The notes below the pieces were generated by a model, which was given only the letters and a program-made list of their open reading frames with translations, had not been told where the DNA came from and did not search any database. From Bifidobacterium saguinibicoloris (GTDB lineage Bacteria; Actinomycetota; Actinomycetes; Actinomycetales; Bifidobacteriaceae): a stretch of 64,000 bases of DNA. Positions within the stretch are counted from its first letter, which is position 1. Every line of letters begins with the position of its first letter. Below, one piece after another: positions 16,541 to 24,655 of the stretch. The stretch covers positions 248,001 to 312,000 of the forward strand of contig NZ_JAHBBF010000001.1 in the NCBI RefSeq assembly GCF_019331725.1. Direction: 5' to 3'. The position numbers were made by a program, and so were the translations under genes.

Positions 16541-17685
16541 CCAATCCATTGCCGGATCTTGACCGGATTCGAGTCATATACGCCGGGGAATCGGTCGGCA
16601 CACTCACCATGTCCCCGAACCATACTCTGGCGTTCGCCTACGATCGGACGTGGCTGGCGCATGGATTCTCCATCAGCCCGTTGAGCCTGCCGCTGCGGGA
16701 AGGCGTGTTCATCGCGAAACGCGATCCGCTGAACGGCATGTTCGGAGTCTTCGACGACAGCAGGCCCGACGGCTGGGGCCGTTTGCTCACCGACCGGATG
16801 CTGAGCCGTCACGGCATCGACCCGTATACGGTCGGCCCGTTGCCCCGTCTGTCGATTGTGGGCATGAGCGGCATGGGCGCATTGGAATACGCGCCTGTGA
16901 CGACGATTGACGACGAGAGCACCGGCTCGCTCGACCTTGACGCGCTCGCACAGGAGTGCCTGCATCTGCTGAACACCGATTTCTCGGACGACCTCGACCG
17001 GTTGTTCGCCCTCGGAGGGTCTTCCGGCGGCGCCCGCCCGAAGATCCTCACCACGATCGATGGCGAGGATTGGATCGTCAAGTTCCCCTCATCCGTGGAT
17101 CCACCCGACGTCGGGGAGACCGAATACCGCATCTCATGTCTTGCGCGGGAGTGCGGTATCACCATGCCGGAAACCCGATTGCTCCCATCGAACCGTTGCT
17201 CCGGATATTTCGGAACCAAGCGGTTCGACCGCATGCGGCAGCCGAATGGCGACATCCGCAAAGTGCATATGGTGTCCGCCGGCGGACTGTTGGAAACCTC
17301 GCACCGCATCGCCAATCTCGACTATGGGCTGCTCATGCGGCTGACCATGCGCATGACCGACAGCGCCGAGGAATGCGAACACATGTACCGGCTCATGTGC
17401 TTCAACGTGTTCATCGGCAACCGTGACGACCACGCGAAGAACTTCTCCTACCTCTACGACCGGGAGCACTCCGTCTGGCGGCTCTCCCCCGCCTACGATC
17501 TGACCGAGAACCCCGGCATCAACGGCGAACACACCACGGCGGTCAACGGCAAGGGACGGGGCATCACGCTCGCCGACCTGGCCGGCATCGGTGTCAAGGC
17601 CGGCATCCCGCGCGCCCGCTGCCTGTCCATCGCCAAGGACATGCGGGAGCGCATCGCCGACGCCGGATTCACCGTGCGCGACTGA
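16537..17685 (+). CDS. hipA: HipA-like serine/threonine kinase toxin
   Basis: 382 residues. The N-subdomain (about 11-110) includes LNGMFGVFDDSRPDGWGRLL. The ATP-binding GGSSGGARPK lies at 160-169, the ATP Lys in VKFP (181-184), the catalytic loop NRDDHAKN at 295-302 and the metal-binding PAYDLTEN at 318-325. All catalytic residues are present, so it should be an active kinase. The classical HipA phosphorylates GltX and halts translation, causing persistence, but the target of this member is unproven. It sits between pseudogenes in an AT-richer patch, consistent with horizontal gain. Confidence 0.9.
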   Translation: MTNPLPDLDRIRVIYAGESVGTLTMSPNHTLAFAYDRTWLAHGFSISPLSLPLREGVFIAKRDPLNGMFGVFDDSRPDGWGRLLTDRMLSRHGIDPYTVGPLPRLSIVGMSGMGALEYAPVTTIDDESTGSLDLDALAQECLHLLNTDFSDDLDRLFALGGSSGGARPKILTTIDGEDWIVKFPSSVDPPDVGETEYRISCLARECGITMPETRLLPSNRCSGYFGTKRFDRMRQPNGDIRKVHMVSAGGLLETSHRIANLDYGLLMRLTMRMTDSAEECEHMYRLMCFNVFIGNRDDHAKNFSYLYDREHSVWRLSPAYDLTENPGINGEHTTAVNGKGRGITLADLAGIGVKAGIPRARCLSIAKDMRERIADAGFTVRD

Positions 17686-17690
17686 TCCAA

Positions 17691-18170
17691 TTACAGATTC
17701 AATCCGTCGACCCACTTGGCGAGTTTGGCCTCGCTTTCGGAGGCGGCGATGCGGCGACCCGGCACCCAGTGCGCGGTTGGCGCTGAATCATGCAGCTGCA
17801 CGCCGTCGGCGCCGCGCGTGCTGGAACCGGACGTGGCGAACGTCACGATGGTCTTGCCCGCCCAGTCCTCGCTTTCGAGGAACGTGCGCACCACGCGCGG
17901 CGCGGTCTCCCACCACAGCGGGTAGCTGACGAACACCACGTCGTAGGGCTTCACGTCGATCGGCCCGACGAGCGCCGGGCGCATGTCGCGATGCGCGTGC
18001 TCCACGCTGGAACGGCTGGAGGCGTCACGCCAGTCGACGTCGGCGGCCGTGTACGGCTGGGCCGGTCGAATCTCCTTCAGGTCCGCGCCGATGGCGTGCG
18101 CGAGGCGTTCAGCCACGCCGCGCGTGGTGCCGGTGGCGGAGAAATAGGTGACGAGCATGCGCTTGCCCAT
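17691..18170 (-). CDS. Flavodoxin-like protein
   Basis: 159 residues. An FMN phosphate-binding loop TYFSATGTTRGVAE occupies residues 8-21, with SYPLWWETAPRVVRTFLES and TFATSGSST as further flavin-contact loops. It is a short-chain redox carrier or quinone reductase type found with cupins and aldo/keto reductases. It converges on hipA with a five-base gap. The promoter holds the shared CTATTGG element, facing the ElaA gene. Confidence 0.88.
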   Translation of the reverse strand: MGKRMLVTYFSATGTTRGVAERLAHAIGADLKEIRPAQPYTAADVDWRDASSRSSVEHAHRDMRPALVGPIDVKPYDVVFVSYPLWWETAPRVVRTFLESEDWAGKTIVTFATSGSSTRGADGVQLHDSAPTAHWVPGRRIAASESEAKLAKWVDGLNL

Positions 18171-18247
18171 GATGGTTCCTTTCCCTCTGAGGACTATGTC
18201 CGCGCTCCACGGGCCTCGAACATGAAAGGCCCGTGGCCCTATTCCGT

Positions 18248-18291
18248 ATTACACCGCGACCACACTGGGATGACCAATAGTGTCGTTCGAT
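18248..18291 (-). promoter_or_regulatory. Flavodoxin promoter with shared 18-bp operator
   Basis: On the minus strand ATCGAACGACACTATTGG (18291-18274) is followed after 20 bases by TGTAAT (18253-18248). It matches the site before the O-acetyltransferase gene base for base over 18 positions, and the cupin site partially. Confidence 0.65.
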
Positions 18292-18352
18292 GTCCTGCCA
18301 TGCGTCGCGGGCATGGGGTTCGCGTTCCCGGCCGGCCTATACGATGGCGCGT

Positions 18353-18790
18353 ATGCAGTTGACGGTGAAACGGTTCGAGGAATTGAGCGCGGCGGAACTC
18401 TACGAGATCTACCGGGTGCGCGTGGCGGTGTTCGTGGTGGAGCAGCGGTGCGCCTATCAGGAGGTGGATGAGGTGGACCGGCATTGCTGGCACGTGTTCC
18501 TCCATGATGAGGACGGCATCGCCGCCTATTGCCGCGTAATCGACCCGGGCGTCACGTTCCCGGAGGTCTCGATCGGCCGCGTGCTGGCGACGCGGCGCCA
18601 TCAGGGACTCGGTACGCGTATCGTGCGCGAGGGACTTCGGGTGGCGCGGGAGAGCATGCATGCGGACGCCGTGCATATCGAGGCGCAGACGTACGCGCGC
18701 GGATTGTACGAGAAGCTCGGCTTCACGCAGGTCTCGGACGAGTTCCTCGAAGACGGCATCCCCCACATCGGCATGATGTGGCGGGCGTGA
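18353..18790 (+). CDS. elaA: GNAT acetyltransferase, ElaA type
   Basis: 145 residues. It has the ElaA start pattern (LYEIYRVRVAVFVVEQRCAY then QEVDEVDRHCWHV) and the GNAT acetyl-CoA loop RVLATRRHQGLGTRIVREGL, ending in EDGIPHIGMMW. Substrates of ElaA proteins are unknown. A TACGAT box at 18340-18345 lies seven bases before ATG 18353, so the message is probably leaderless. Confidence 0.88.
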   Translation: MQLTVKRFEELSAAELYEIYRVRVAVFVVEQRCAYQEVDEVDRHCWHVFLHDEDGIAAYCRVIDPGVTFPEVSIGRVLATRRHQGLGTRIVREGLRVARESMHADAVHIEAQTYARGLYEKLGFTQVSDEFLEDGIPHIGMMWRA

Positions 18791-18812
18791 CGGCCGGCGG
18801 TGACCGCTGGAA

Positions 18813-19172
18813 TCAACGCCGCATCATGATGAGCATCATCTTGGATGCCTCCTGAGCGTACACCGCATGCGGCAATCGGGTCGGGAAGTGCAGTATGCCT
18901 CCCGGCACGAGATCCACGGTCCTGCCGCCGCCGGTCACCTTGAGGTGGCCTTCGAGGCACTGCACGAGCACCGGCATGGCGGCGGTGTGTTCGCTGAGCT
19001 CCTGCCCCTTGTCGAAGGAGAAAAGCACCACGTTGGCGCCCTCCACCTGCATCACGGTGCGCGAGACGGTCGCCTCAAGCTGCACCTCGATCAGCGGCTG
19101 CAGGTCGCCGATGAACTCCATCACCGCAGACGGTTGGGTTTCGTTCGCATTGTTCGCCTGTTCGTCCATCAT
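18813..19172 (-). CDS. Small cupin domain protein
   Basis: 119 residues, one cupin barrel: FDKGQELSEHTAAMPVLVQC then LEGHLKVTGGG is motif 1, and VPGGILHFPTRLPHAVYA is motif 2. Motif 1 keeps a single His, so metal binding may be altered. Start has AAGGAG upstream, with two adjacent ATG codons. It is convergent with elaA and divergent from the SDR remnant. Function unknown. Confidence 0.8.
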   Translation of the reverse strand: MMDEQANNANETQPSAVMEFIGDLQPLIEVQLEATVSRTVMQVEGANVVLFSFDKGQELSEHTAAMPVLVQCLEGHLKVTGGGRTVDLVPGGILHFPTRLPHAVYAQEASKMMLIMMRR

Positions 19173-19224
19173 CGGGCTCCTTCATGCTCACCGTCGGTGA
19201 CGGCGCCGCGACGACGCCCGCACC

Positions 19225-19940
19225 GACGCGGTCTTACGATCGTTTATCGTGCGGCGACCAATCCGTTGCCGCACACATCCTCCAAGCGTATCCGCTCCCT
19301 CACCGGGCGTTATCGTCGGCGCGCCGCCCCGAACTCGCCCAGCTCACGCAGGAACTCAACGATCAGGGCATCTCCGCCGATCACGCGGTGATGGACACCA
19401 CCGACGAACGCTCCGTCGCCGCGGCCGCCGCGGAGGTCTACCGCCGGTTCGGCAGGCTCAACGTGCTCATCAACAACGCGGCATCCATGCGCGCCGGCGC
19501 GTCCGTCGAACAGCAGGACATCGCCGAGATGCGCGCCGTGCTCGACACGAACGTCATCGGCACGTGGATCGTCACGCAGAAGTTCATCCCGCTGCTGCGC
19601 AAATCGGCGCATGGCCGCATCGTCAACGTCTCCAGCGGCGCCGGATCCTACGGCGACCCGCAGTATGGGTTCCTGCACGGCTCGATGGGCATCCCCCGCT
19701 TCCGGCTACGGCATCTCCAAGCTCGCGCTCAACGGACTCACCATCAAGACTGCGAAGGAGCTCGCCGCCGACCACATCCTCGTCAACGCGATCTGCCCGG
19801 ACATCACCGACACGTACGGCTCGGGCATGTTCGGACGCCCGGTCGAGGTGAGTGCCAAGAGCGTGACGCGGGCGGCGACGCTGCCCGACGACGGCCCGAC
19901 CGGCGGCTTCTTCCGCGACGGCAGACCCTTGCCGTGGTGA
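19225..19940 (+). pseudogene. Short-chain dehydrogenase/reductase remnant with frameshifts
   Basis: A central stretch reads as an SDR: LNVLINNAAS, then GRIVNVSSGAGSYG (catalytic Ser region). The frame breaks near 19700 and resumes in another frame with SGYGISKLALNGLTIKTAKE (YxxxK) and a C-terminus ending GGFFRDGRPLPW. The N-terminal Rossmann segment is also scrambled, with only traces of a TGxxxGxG-like region in a third frame. At least two frameshifts make it non-functional. Confidence 0.8.
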
Positions 19941-19962
19941 CAGGCAGAGGATGGCAGGCATC

Positions 19963-20054
19963 ATCTTCACTCTCTCTAAGTGAAGATATTAGCCAATCTT
20001 CATTTGGATAGAGTGAAGATTTGATACAATCTTCATTGAATACAAACGAAGATT
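19963..20054 (+). promoter_or_regulatory. Three tandem ATCTTCA dyads upstream of the DUF4143 ATPase
   Basis: ATCTTCACT/AGTGAAGAT (19963-19987) is followed by AATCTTCA/TGAAGATT (19995-20021) and AATCTTC/GAAGATT (20028-20054). The dyads repeat every 32-33 bases, about three helical turns. A GATACAAT box at 20023-20030 overlaps the array. This looks like a cooperative repressor platform. Confidence 0.6.
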
Positions 20055-20096
20055 GGTCGTTCATTCTCATGCATCGCGCATGAAGACGGGAGCATC

Positions 20097-21476
20097 ATGT
20101 CGTTTTCCTCTCTGATCGCCGAATATCTCGACTTCGAGGTCCCCGAATACATCCCAAGGGACAGTGCGGCGCTTGACGTCCCCGAACCGGCGCGCAACAA
20201 CGTGATATACACCATCATCGGAGTACGCCGATGCGGCAAAACCTACGCCATGTACCAACTGATGGACCGCCTCCTCGCCTCCGGCGTACCGCGCACCCAC
20301 CTGTTCCATTTCTCGTTCGACGACGAGCGCATCATGCCGTTCACGGACCATACGCTCACCGATTTGCTGGATACGTACTATCGTATGGTCCCGGAAGCCT
20401 TGAGCGGCTGCTACCTGCTGTTCGACGAGATTCAGGAGGCGCCGTACTGGGCGAACTTCATCCGACGCGTCGCCGAACAACATAACGTCACCATCGTGCT
20501 TACCGGTTCGTCGTCGAAACTGCTCTCCTCCGATATCCCCACCAACCTGCGCGGCCGCTCGTTGTCACGGGAGATGTGGCCGCTGAGCTTCGAGGAATAC
20601 TGCCGGTTCCACGGCACATCCACGACGGCGACCGCCGGCGAATACCCCGCAGACACACGCAGGCCCCTGCAGAACGCATTCGACGACTATCTGAGTATCG
20701 GAGGCTTCCCCGCCGTGCAGGCCATGCCCCTGCTCGACCGCATGCGTCTGCTGCAAGGGCATGCGGATGAAATCGTCATCAAGGATGTGCTGGAACGGTT
20801 CGGCGCCACATCCCTGCGCGTGGCCACGCGATTCTCCCGCAACGCGCTGCGTTCCACTGGACTGAAATTCTCCGTCAATGCGCAGATCAAATCATTACGA
20901 GGCATGCAGGTACCCGTCTCTGGAGGCAAACTCTACGACCTGCTCGATGATTTCGAGGACGCCCATCTGCTGTTCAAAATAGGGGATTTCACATTCGCGA
21001 TCAAGGACAATCCAAAAGCCGCAAATAAAGTGTACGCCGTCGACCCGGGACTTTCACTGGCCGTCGCCCCGGCGAATCACCTCGATCTCGGGCAACGTCT
21101 GGAAACCGCGGTATTCGTGGAACTTAAAAGGCGATACGGTGACAACCGCACCAACACCATCGCCACATATTCGGCGGGGAACTGTCCGGAAGTGGATTTC
21201 GTCATCGGGGATATCGCCGCCGGCGAGCCGTACCAGCTCATTCAGGTCGCCGTCGAAACCGGCATCGACACCACTCGAATCGACGATTTCGCATCGACGA
21301 GCCTCCGGGACAAATTCCGCAGCGAAATCGGCAACCTCGCCGCCGCGATGGAGAATACGGGATTGGATCACGGCACGCTGATCTCACTCAATGAGGAGGG
21401 CCGTGTCGCGGTGCCGTCCGGAACCATCGAGGTGATTCCCGCGTGGCGGTGGTTCCTGCAGCAGGGACGGGAGTAG
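20097..21476 (+). CDS. AAA_14/DUF4143 family ATPase
   Basis: 459 residues. Walker A GVRRCGKT lies at 42-49, Walker B LLFDEIQ near 110 and sensor LTGSSSKLLS near 138-147. The C-terminal DUF4143 part contains YFVE-type VFVELKRRYG and EVDFVIGD, a PD-(D/E)xK-like core without proven nuclease activity. Family members are common in gut anaerobes and often occur in accessory regions, and their substrate is unknown. The start follows a GGGAGC. The promoter has an unusual array of dyads. Adjacent decayed genes support recent gain of this region. Confidence 0.87.
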   Translation: MSFSSLIAEYLDFEVPEYIPRDSAALDVPEPARNNVIYTIIGVRRCGKTYAMYQLMDRLLASGVPRTHLFHFSFDDERIMPFTDHTLTDLLDTYYRMVPEALSGCYLLFDEIQEAPYWANFIRRVAEQHNVTIVLTGSSSKLLSSDIPTNLRGRSLSREMWPLSFEEYCRFHGTSTTATAGEYPADTRRPLQNAFDDYLSIGGFPAVQAMPLLDRMRLLQGHADEIVIKDVLERFGATSLRVATRFSRNALRSTGLKFSVNAQIKSLRGMQVPVSGGKLYDLLDDFEDAHLLFKIGDFTFAIKDNPKAANKVYAVDPGLSLAVAPANHLDLGQRLETAVFVELKRRYGDNRTNTIATYSAGNCPEVDFVIGDIAAGEPYQLIQVAVETGIDTTRIDDFASTSLRDKFRSEIGNLAAAMENTGLDHGTLISLNEEGRVAVPSGTIEVIPAWRWFLQQGRE

Positions 21477-21547
21477 GCTGTACCGCATATTGGAATATCG
21501 GCCATCCGGCCCCAACGCATCAACTCCATGGAAGGAGACCGGCCCGA

Positions 21548-22072
21548 ATGAAGACCCTGATTCTCGTATTCCACCCCGATCTGAGCCGTTCCCGCGCGAA
21601 CGCCGCACTGGCGTCGGCCGCACGGCGCTGTCCCGCCGACAACGTCACTGTACGCGACGAATACGCGCTCTACCCGGACGGCCATATCGACGTCAAGGCC
21701 GAACAGGAGCTCGTCGAAACGCATGACCGCATCGTGCTCCAATTCCCGATGTACTGGTACTCCTCCCCCGCCCTGCTCAAGGAATGGGAGGACAAGGTGC
21801 TGGAATTCGGCTGGGCGTACGGCCCGGGCAGCGAGGCGCTCAAGGGCAAGCAGATCATGGTCGCCACCACCGCCGGCGGCCCGGAATCCGAATACGTGGA
21901 GGAGGACGACGGCGCCACGATGCGCGAGGTGCTCTCCCCATACCGGATGATGGCCCGCTACACGCACGCCGTCTGGCTGAAGCCGTTCGTCGTCTTCGAA
22001 TCGATGGAGCTCTCCGACGAGGCGTTGGCCGAAGCCGGACGGCGGTATCAAGAGGCGCTACTCGCCGAATAG
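21548..22072 (+). CDS. NAD(P)H:quinone-oxidoreductase-like flavoprotein (KefF/MdaB fold), copy 1
   Basis: 174 residues with a flavodoxin-like fold: VFHPDLSRSRANAAL (flavin phosphate loop), QFPMYWYSSPALLKEWEDKV, FGWAYGPG and ATTAGGPESEY. Members reduce quinones or azo compounds with NAD(P)H and protect against electrophiles. It is closely related to the gene at 23996-24520. Start has GGAAGGAGACC upstream. It converges on the MFS gene, sharing the hairpin at 22108-22151. Confidence 0.88.
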   Translation: MKTLILVFHPDLSRSRANAALASAARRCPADNVTVRDEYALYPDGHIDVKAEQELVETHDRIVLQFPMYWYSSPALLKEWEDKVLEFGWAYGPGSEALKGKQIMVATTAGGPESEYVEEDDGATMREVLSPYRMMARYTHAVWLKPFVVFESMELSDEALAEAGRRYQEALLAE

Positions 22073-22107
22073 CCGCACGCGTCCCCGACCCGATGACGGC
22101 GGCGACG

Positions 22108-22151
22108 CGTGCGCCCGCCGGCCGGACCGATATCCGATGAGCGGGCGCACG
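22108..22151. terminator. Bidirectional terminator between the flavoprotein and MFS genes
   Basis: CGTGCGCCCGC (22108-22118) pairs with GCGGGCGCACG (22141-22151) across 22 bases, between two convergent genes. TTATCATCC follows on the plus strand. Confidence 0.6.
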
Positions 22152-22154
22152 TTA

Positions 22155-23582
22155 TCATCCGTTCGTTGACGGATCACCGCTTTCCGGAAACGTCCTACGT
22201 GACAACGCGAGCACGTACCAGGCGACAGGAAGGGTGAGCAGGCCGCCGGCGACGAACACCCAGACGATCGGAATCACGTCGGCGAGCGGCGCGAACACGA
22301 GCATGCCCAACGGCATGCCGAGCGTGGAGAGCATCGTGTCGAGGCCGAAGACGCGACCGGTCATCGACTCGTCGGACTCGGACTGCATGACCGTACGCAT
22401 CGGGCCGACGCAGACGGCGGAGGCGACGCCGTTGACAACGTCGATGACCAGATAGACGAGCAGGTTCGGTGCGACGCCGAGGCCGACGACGGTGATGCCG
22501 ACCATGGCGATGCCGAATGCGATCGCACGCATCTGGGCCAACGCGCCGTTCAGCAGCCTGGGCCCGATCGCGGACATAAGCGCGCCGCCGAGCAGCATGC
22601 CGACGCTCAACCCCAGCTCGTTGGCGGCGAGCTTGTCCGAAGCGGTCGTGAGGTTCACGAATCCGAGGTTCAAGTCGATGCCCTCGTACTCGCGCGTCAT
22701 GAGCAGCAGCGTCAGGTTCATCGGCGCGACCGACATGAGGCAGGTGAGCGCATCACCCAGCACGGCGCCCTTGAGGTACGGGTGGCGCATCGTGTAGACG
22801 AAGCCGGCCTTGAGGTCGGCGAACGTGCGTCGCAGCACGGCGAGCAGCAGCGGTTCCGTCGGCGGGGCCGCGGTCGCGTCGGCTTCCGTTCCGGCCTCGC
22901 CCGCCGTGGCCTTGGATTTCGCCGGCACGCGGATCAGCGCGACGAAGCCGACGCCGATGACCGCGGTCGTCACGTCGACCAGGAGGATCGACCACAATGG
23001 CGCCACATTGACGAGCACGGCGGCGATCGCCGGCGCCGCGATACGGTTCGCCGAACCGATGACGCCGAATATCGAGTTGATGCGCAGAAGCCCCTTCTCC
23101 GGAACGACGTCCGGGATGAACGACTGCACGGCCGGCTCCTGTATGCCGGCTCCGGCCGAGCGGACAAGCAGCACCACGAAGATCAGCGACAGGCTCGCCC
23201 AGCCGGTCGCGAACGCGACGGACAGCACCACGGTGACGGCCGCGATGACGAGGTCGGGCAGGACGATCAGGGCCTTGCGGTTGTAGCGGTCGGCCATCGG
23301 CCCACCGAAGACGGAGACGAGCGCCTGCGGCAGCACACCGAACAGGGTGGCCAACAGCATGGCCGAGCCGGTGCGGGTCTGCAGCACGATCCACCACCAG
23401 ATGGCGAACTGGACGACGCTGGACCCGAGCAGTGAGAACGCCTGACCGGTGAGCAGCAGCAAGGCGCGGCGCACCCACCCGCGTTCGCGCGGATCGGACG
23501 TCGCATCGGTGGCGGCGGTCACGCCGTCCACTGGGGCGACGGGAACGGTTCCGGCATGGGTTTCCGAAATATTCTGAGACAT
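22155..23582 (-). CDS. Mef-like MFS efflux pump (MFS_3 group), copy 1
   Basis: 475 residues, 12 helices. LTGQAFSLLGSSVVQFAIWWW and the loop MADRYNRKALIVLPDLVIA match the Mef/MFS_3 group that includes macrolide efflux proteins. RSAGAGIQEPAVQSFIPDVV and LLVDVTTAVIGVGFVALIRVP are equally typical. It is a close paralogue of the gene at 25781-27106. The start at 23582 is preceded by ACAGGAAC, and 23606 is an alternative. It is preceded by two hairpins and an 18-residue reading frame beginning MCSYC, probably a leader peptide. Drug specificity is unproven. Confidence 0.86.
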   Translation of the reverse strand: MSQNISETHAGTVPVAPVDGVTAATDATSDPRERGWVRRALLLLTGQAFSLLGSSVVQFAIWWWIVLQTRTGSAMLLATLFGVLPQALVSVFGGPMADRYNRKALIVLPDLVIAAVTVVLSVAFATGWASLSLIFVVLLVRSAGAGIQEPAVQSFIPDVVPEKGLLRINSIFGVIGSANRIAAPAIAAVLVNVAPLWSILLVDVTTAVIGVGFVALIRVPAKSKATAGEAGTEADATAAPPTEPLLLAVLRRTFADLKAGFVYTMRHPYLKGAVLGDALTCLMSVAPMNLTLLLMTREYEGIDLNLGFVNLTTASDKLAANELGLSVGMLLGGALMSAIGPRLLNGALAQMRAIAFGIAMVGITVVGLGVAPNLLVYLVIDVVNGVASAVCVGPMRTVMQSESDESMTGRVFGLDTMLSTLGMPLGMLVFAPLADVIPIVWVFVAGGLLTLPVAWYVLALSRRTFPESGDPSTNG

Positions 23583-23685
23583 GGGTATATGTGTTCCTGT
23601 TTCCATTCGCACGCGCCGGGAAGGATGGACGGACACGCCCACCATCCGTATGATTGCGCGGCATCGATGTACATACGACGAAATG

Positions 23686-23730
23686 GGCGTACCCGCTCAC
23701 AGGTACGCCGGGACCCCGCATCGGGTCCCC
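23686..23730 (-). promoter_or_regulatory. Leader hairpins upstream of Mef-like pump 1
   Basis: In transcript order, GGGACCC pairs with GGGTCCC (23730-23710) and then GGCGTACC with GGTACGCC (23709-23686). The first begins eight bases after the stop of the small MCSYC reading frame. The arrangement resembles a ribosome-controlled attenuator or ribosome-site sequestering leader. The rest of the 23583-23995 gap holds promoter sequences for the divergent flavoprotein. Confidence 0.55.
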
Positions 23731-23737
23731 TTCCCCG

Positions 23738-23794
23738 TCAGATCGCGGGCTTGGACGCGAAACGCGCCATCGTCATCATGCAATACGAACACAT
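23738..23794 (-). CDS. Putative leader peptide MCSYC (18 residues) of Mef-like pump 1
   Basis: The frame encodes MCSYCMMTMARFASKPAI and ends ATC TGA, 155 bases before the pump start. There is no good ribosome-binding site, but TACAGT lies eight bases before the ATG, the pattern expected of a leaderless transcript. The counterpart before pump 2 also begins Met-Cys-Ser-x-Cys with the same -10 spacing and the same hairpin placement. Ribosome stalling on this peptide could control the pump. It is inferred by comparison of only two copies. Confidence 0.55.
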   Translation of the reverse strand: MCSYCMMTMARFASKPAI

Positions 23795-23995
23795 GGGGCT
23801 CGACTGTAGACCTCGGGATGGACGTGACGGCCAAGGCGAACCGCCGCCCGCTGTTCGCTGCTCGCTGTTCGCCGAGAACGTAGTCGACGACAAGACGGCG
23901 CATCTTCTGCGACGATGGTATCGAACGACAAAATCACTCGTTTCGAGATATTCCATATCGAAGCGAACCGGACCATACAGCAAGGAGACAACACT

Positions 23996-24520
23996 ATGAA
24001 GAAGACGCTGGTGCTCGTGTTCCACCCGTCCCTGAACGGCCAGTCCCACGTCAACAAGGCGCTCGCCGAGGCCGCCGAAGGACTGGACAACGTGACCGTG
24101 CGCGACGAGTACGCGCTCTACCCGGACGGCCGCATCGACGTCAAGGCCGAGCAGGCGGCGGTCGAGGCCGCCGACCGCGTCGTGTTCCAGTTCCCGCTCT
24201 ACTGGTTCTCCTCCCCCGCTCTGCTCAAGGAGTGGGAGGACGAGGTGCTCGAGCACGGCTGGGCGTACGGCTCCGAAGGCCATGCGTTCGAGGGCAAGGA
24301 GTTCGCCGTCGCCGTCTCCACCGGCTCGCCGGAGTCGAAGTACCAGCCGGAAGGCGACAACAAGTTCACCATCGACCAGGTGCTCGTCCCGTTCGAAGGC
24401 ACGGCCAACCACATCAACGCCACGTGGGTCAAGCCGTTCGTCACCTTCGCCTCCTTCGGCATCACTGACGAGGCGCTCGCCAAGGCCGTCGAGGACTACA
24501 AGGCTTTCCTGACCAAGTAA
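23996..24520 (+). CDS. NAD(P)H:quinone-oxidoreductase-like flavoprotein, copy 2
   Basis: 174 residues, paralogue of the gene at 21548: VFHPSLNGQSHVNKAL, FQFPLYWFSSPALLKEWEDE and VSTGSPESKYQ form the flavin site. It should reduce quinones or electrophiles with NAD(P)H. Start follows CAAGGAGACAAC. An ATCGAACGAC half-site at about 23919-23929 resembles the operator before the flavodoxin and acetyltransferase genes. It is divergent from pump 1. Confidence 0.88.
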   Translation: MKKTLVLVFHPSLNGQSHVNKALAEAAEGLDNVTVRDEYALYPDGRIDVKAEQAAVEAADRVVFQFPLYWFSSPALLKEWEDEVLEHGWAYGSEGHAFEGKEFAVAVSTGSPESKYQPEGDNKFTIDQVLVPFEGTANHINATWVKPFVTFASFGITDEALAKAVEDYKAFLTK

Positions 24521-24548
24521 TTCCCATTCAATCGGTTCCGCAGCAAAG

Positions 24549-24581
24549 AACGGCTCTCATGGTCCGCCCATGAGAGCCGTT
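24549..24581. terminator. Terminator between flavoprotein 2 and the voltage-sensor protein
   Basis: AACGGCTCTCATGG (24549-24562) pairs perfectly with CCATGAGAGCCGTT (24568-24581). It lies between convergent genes. TTCTTTGC follows on the minus strand. Confidence 0.8.
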
Positions 24582-24655
24582 TCGCGTCGAGGGTCCGCCG
24601 TTCCCAATCCCCGGGCCACGACGGACCATCGCGCCGCCGTTTGGCCGTGACGCAT

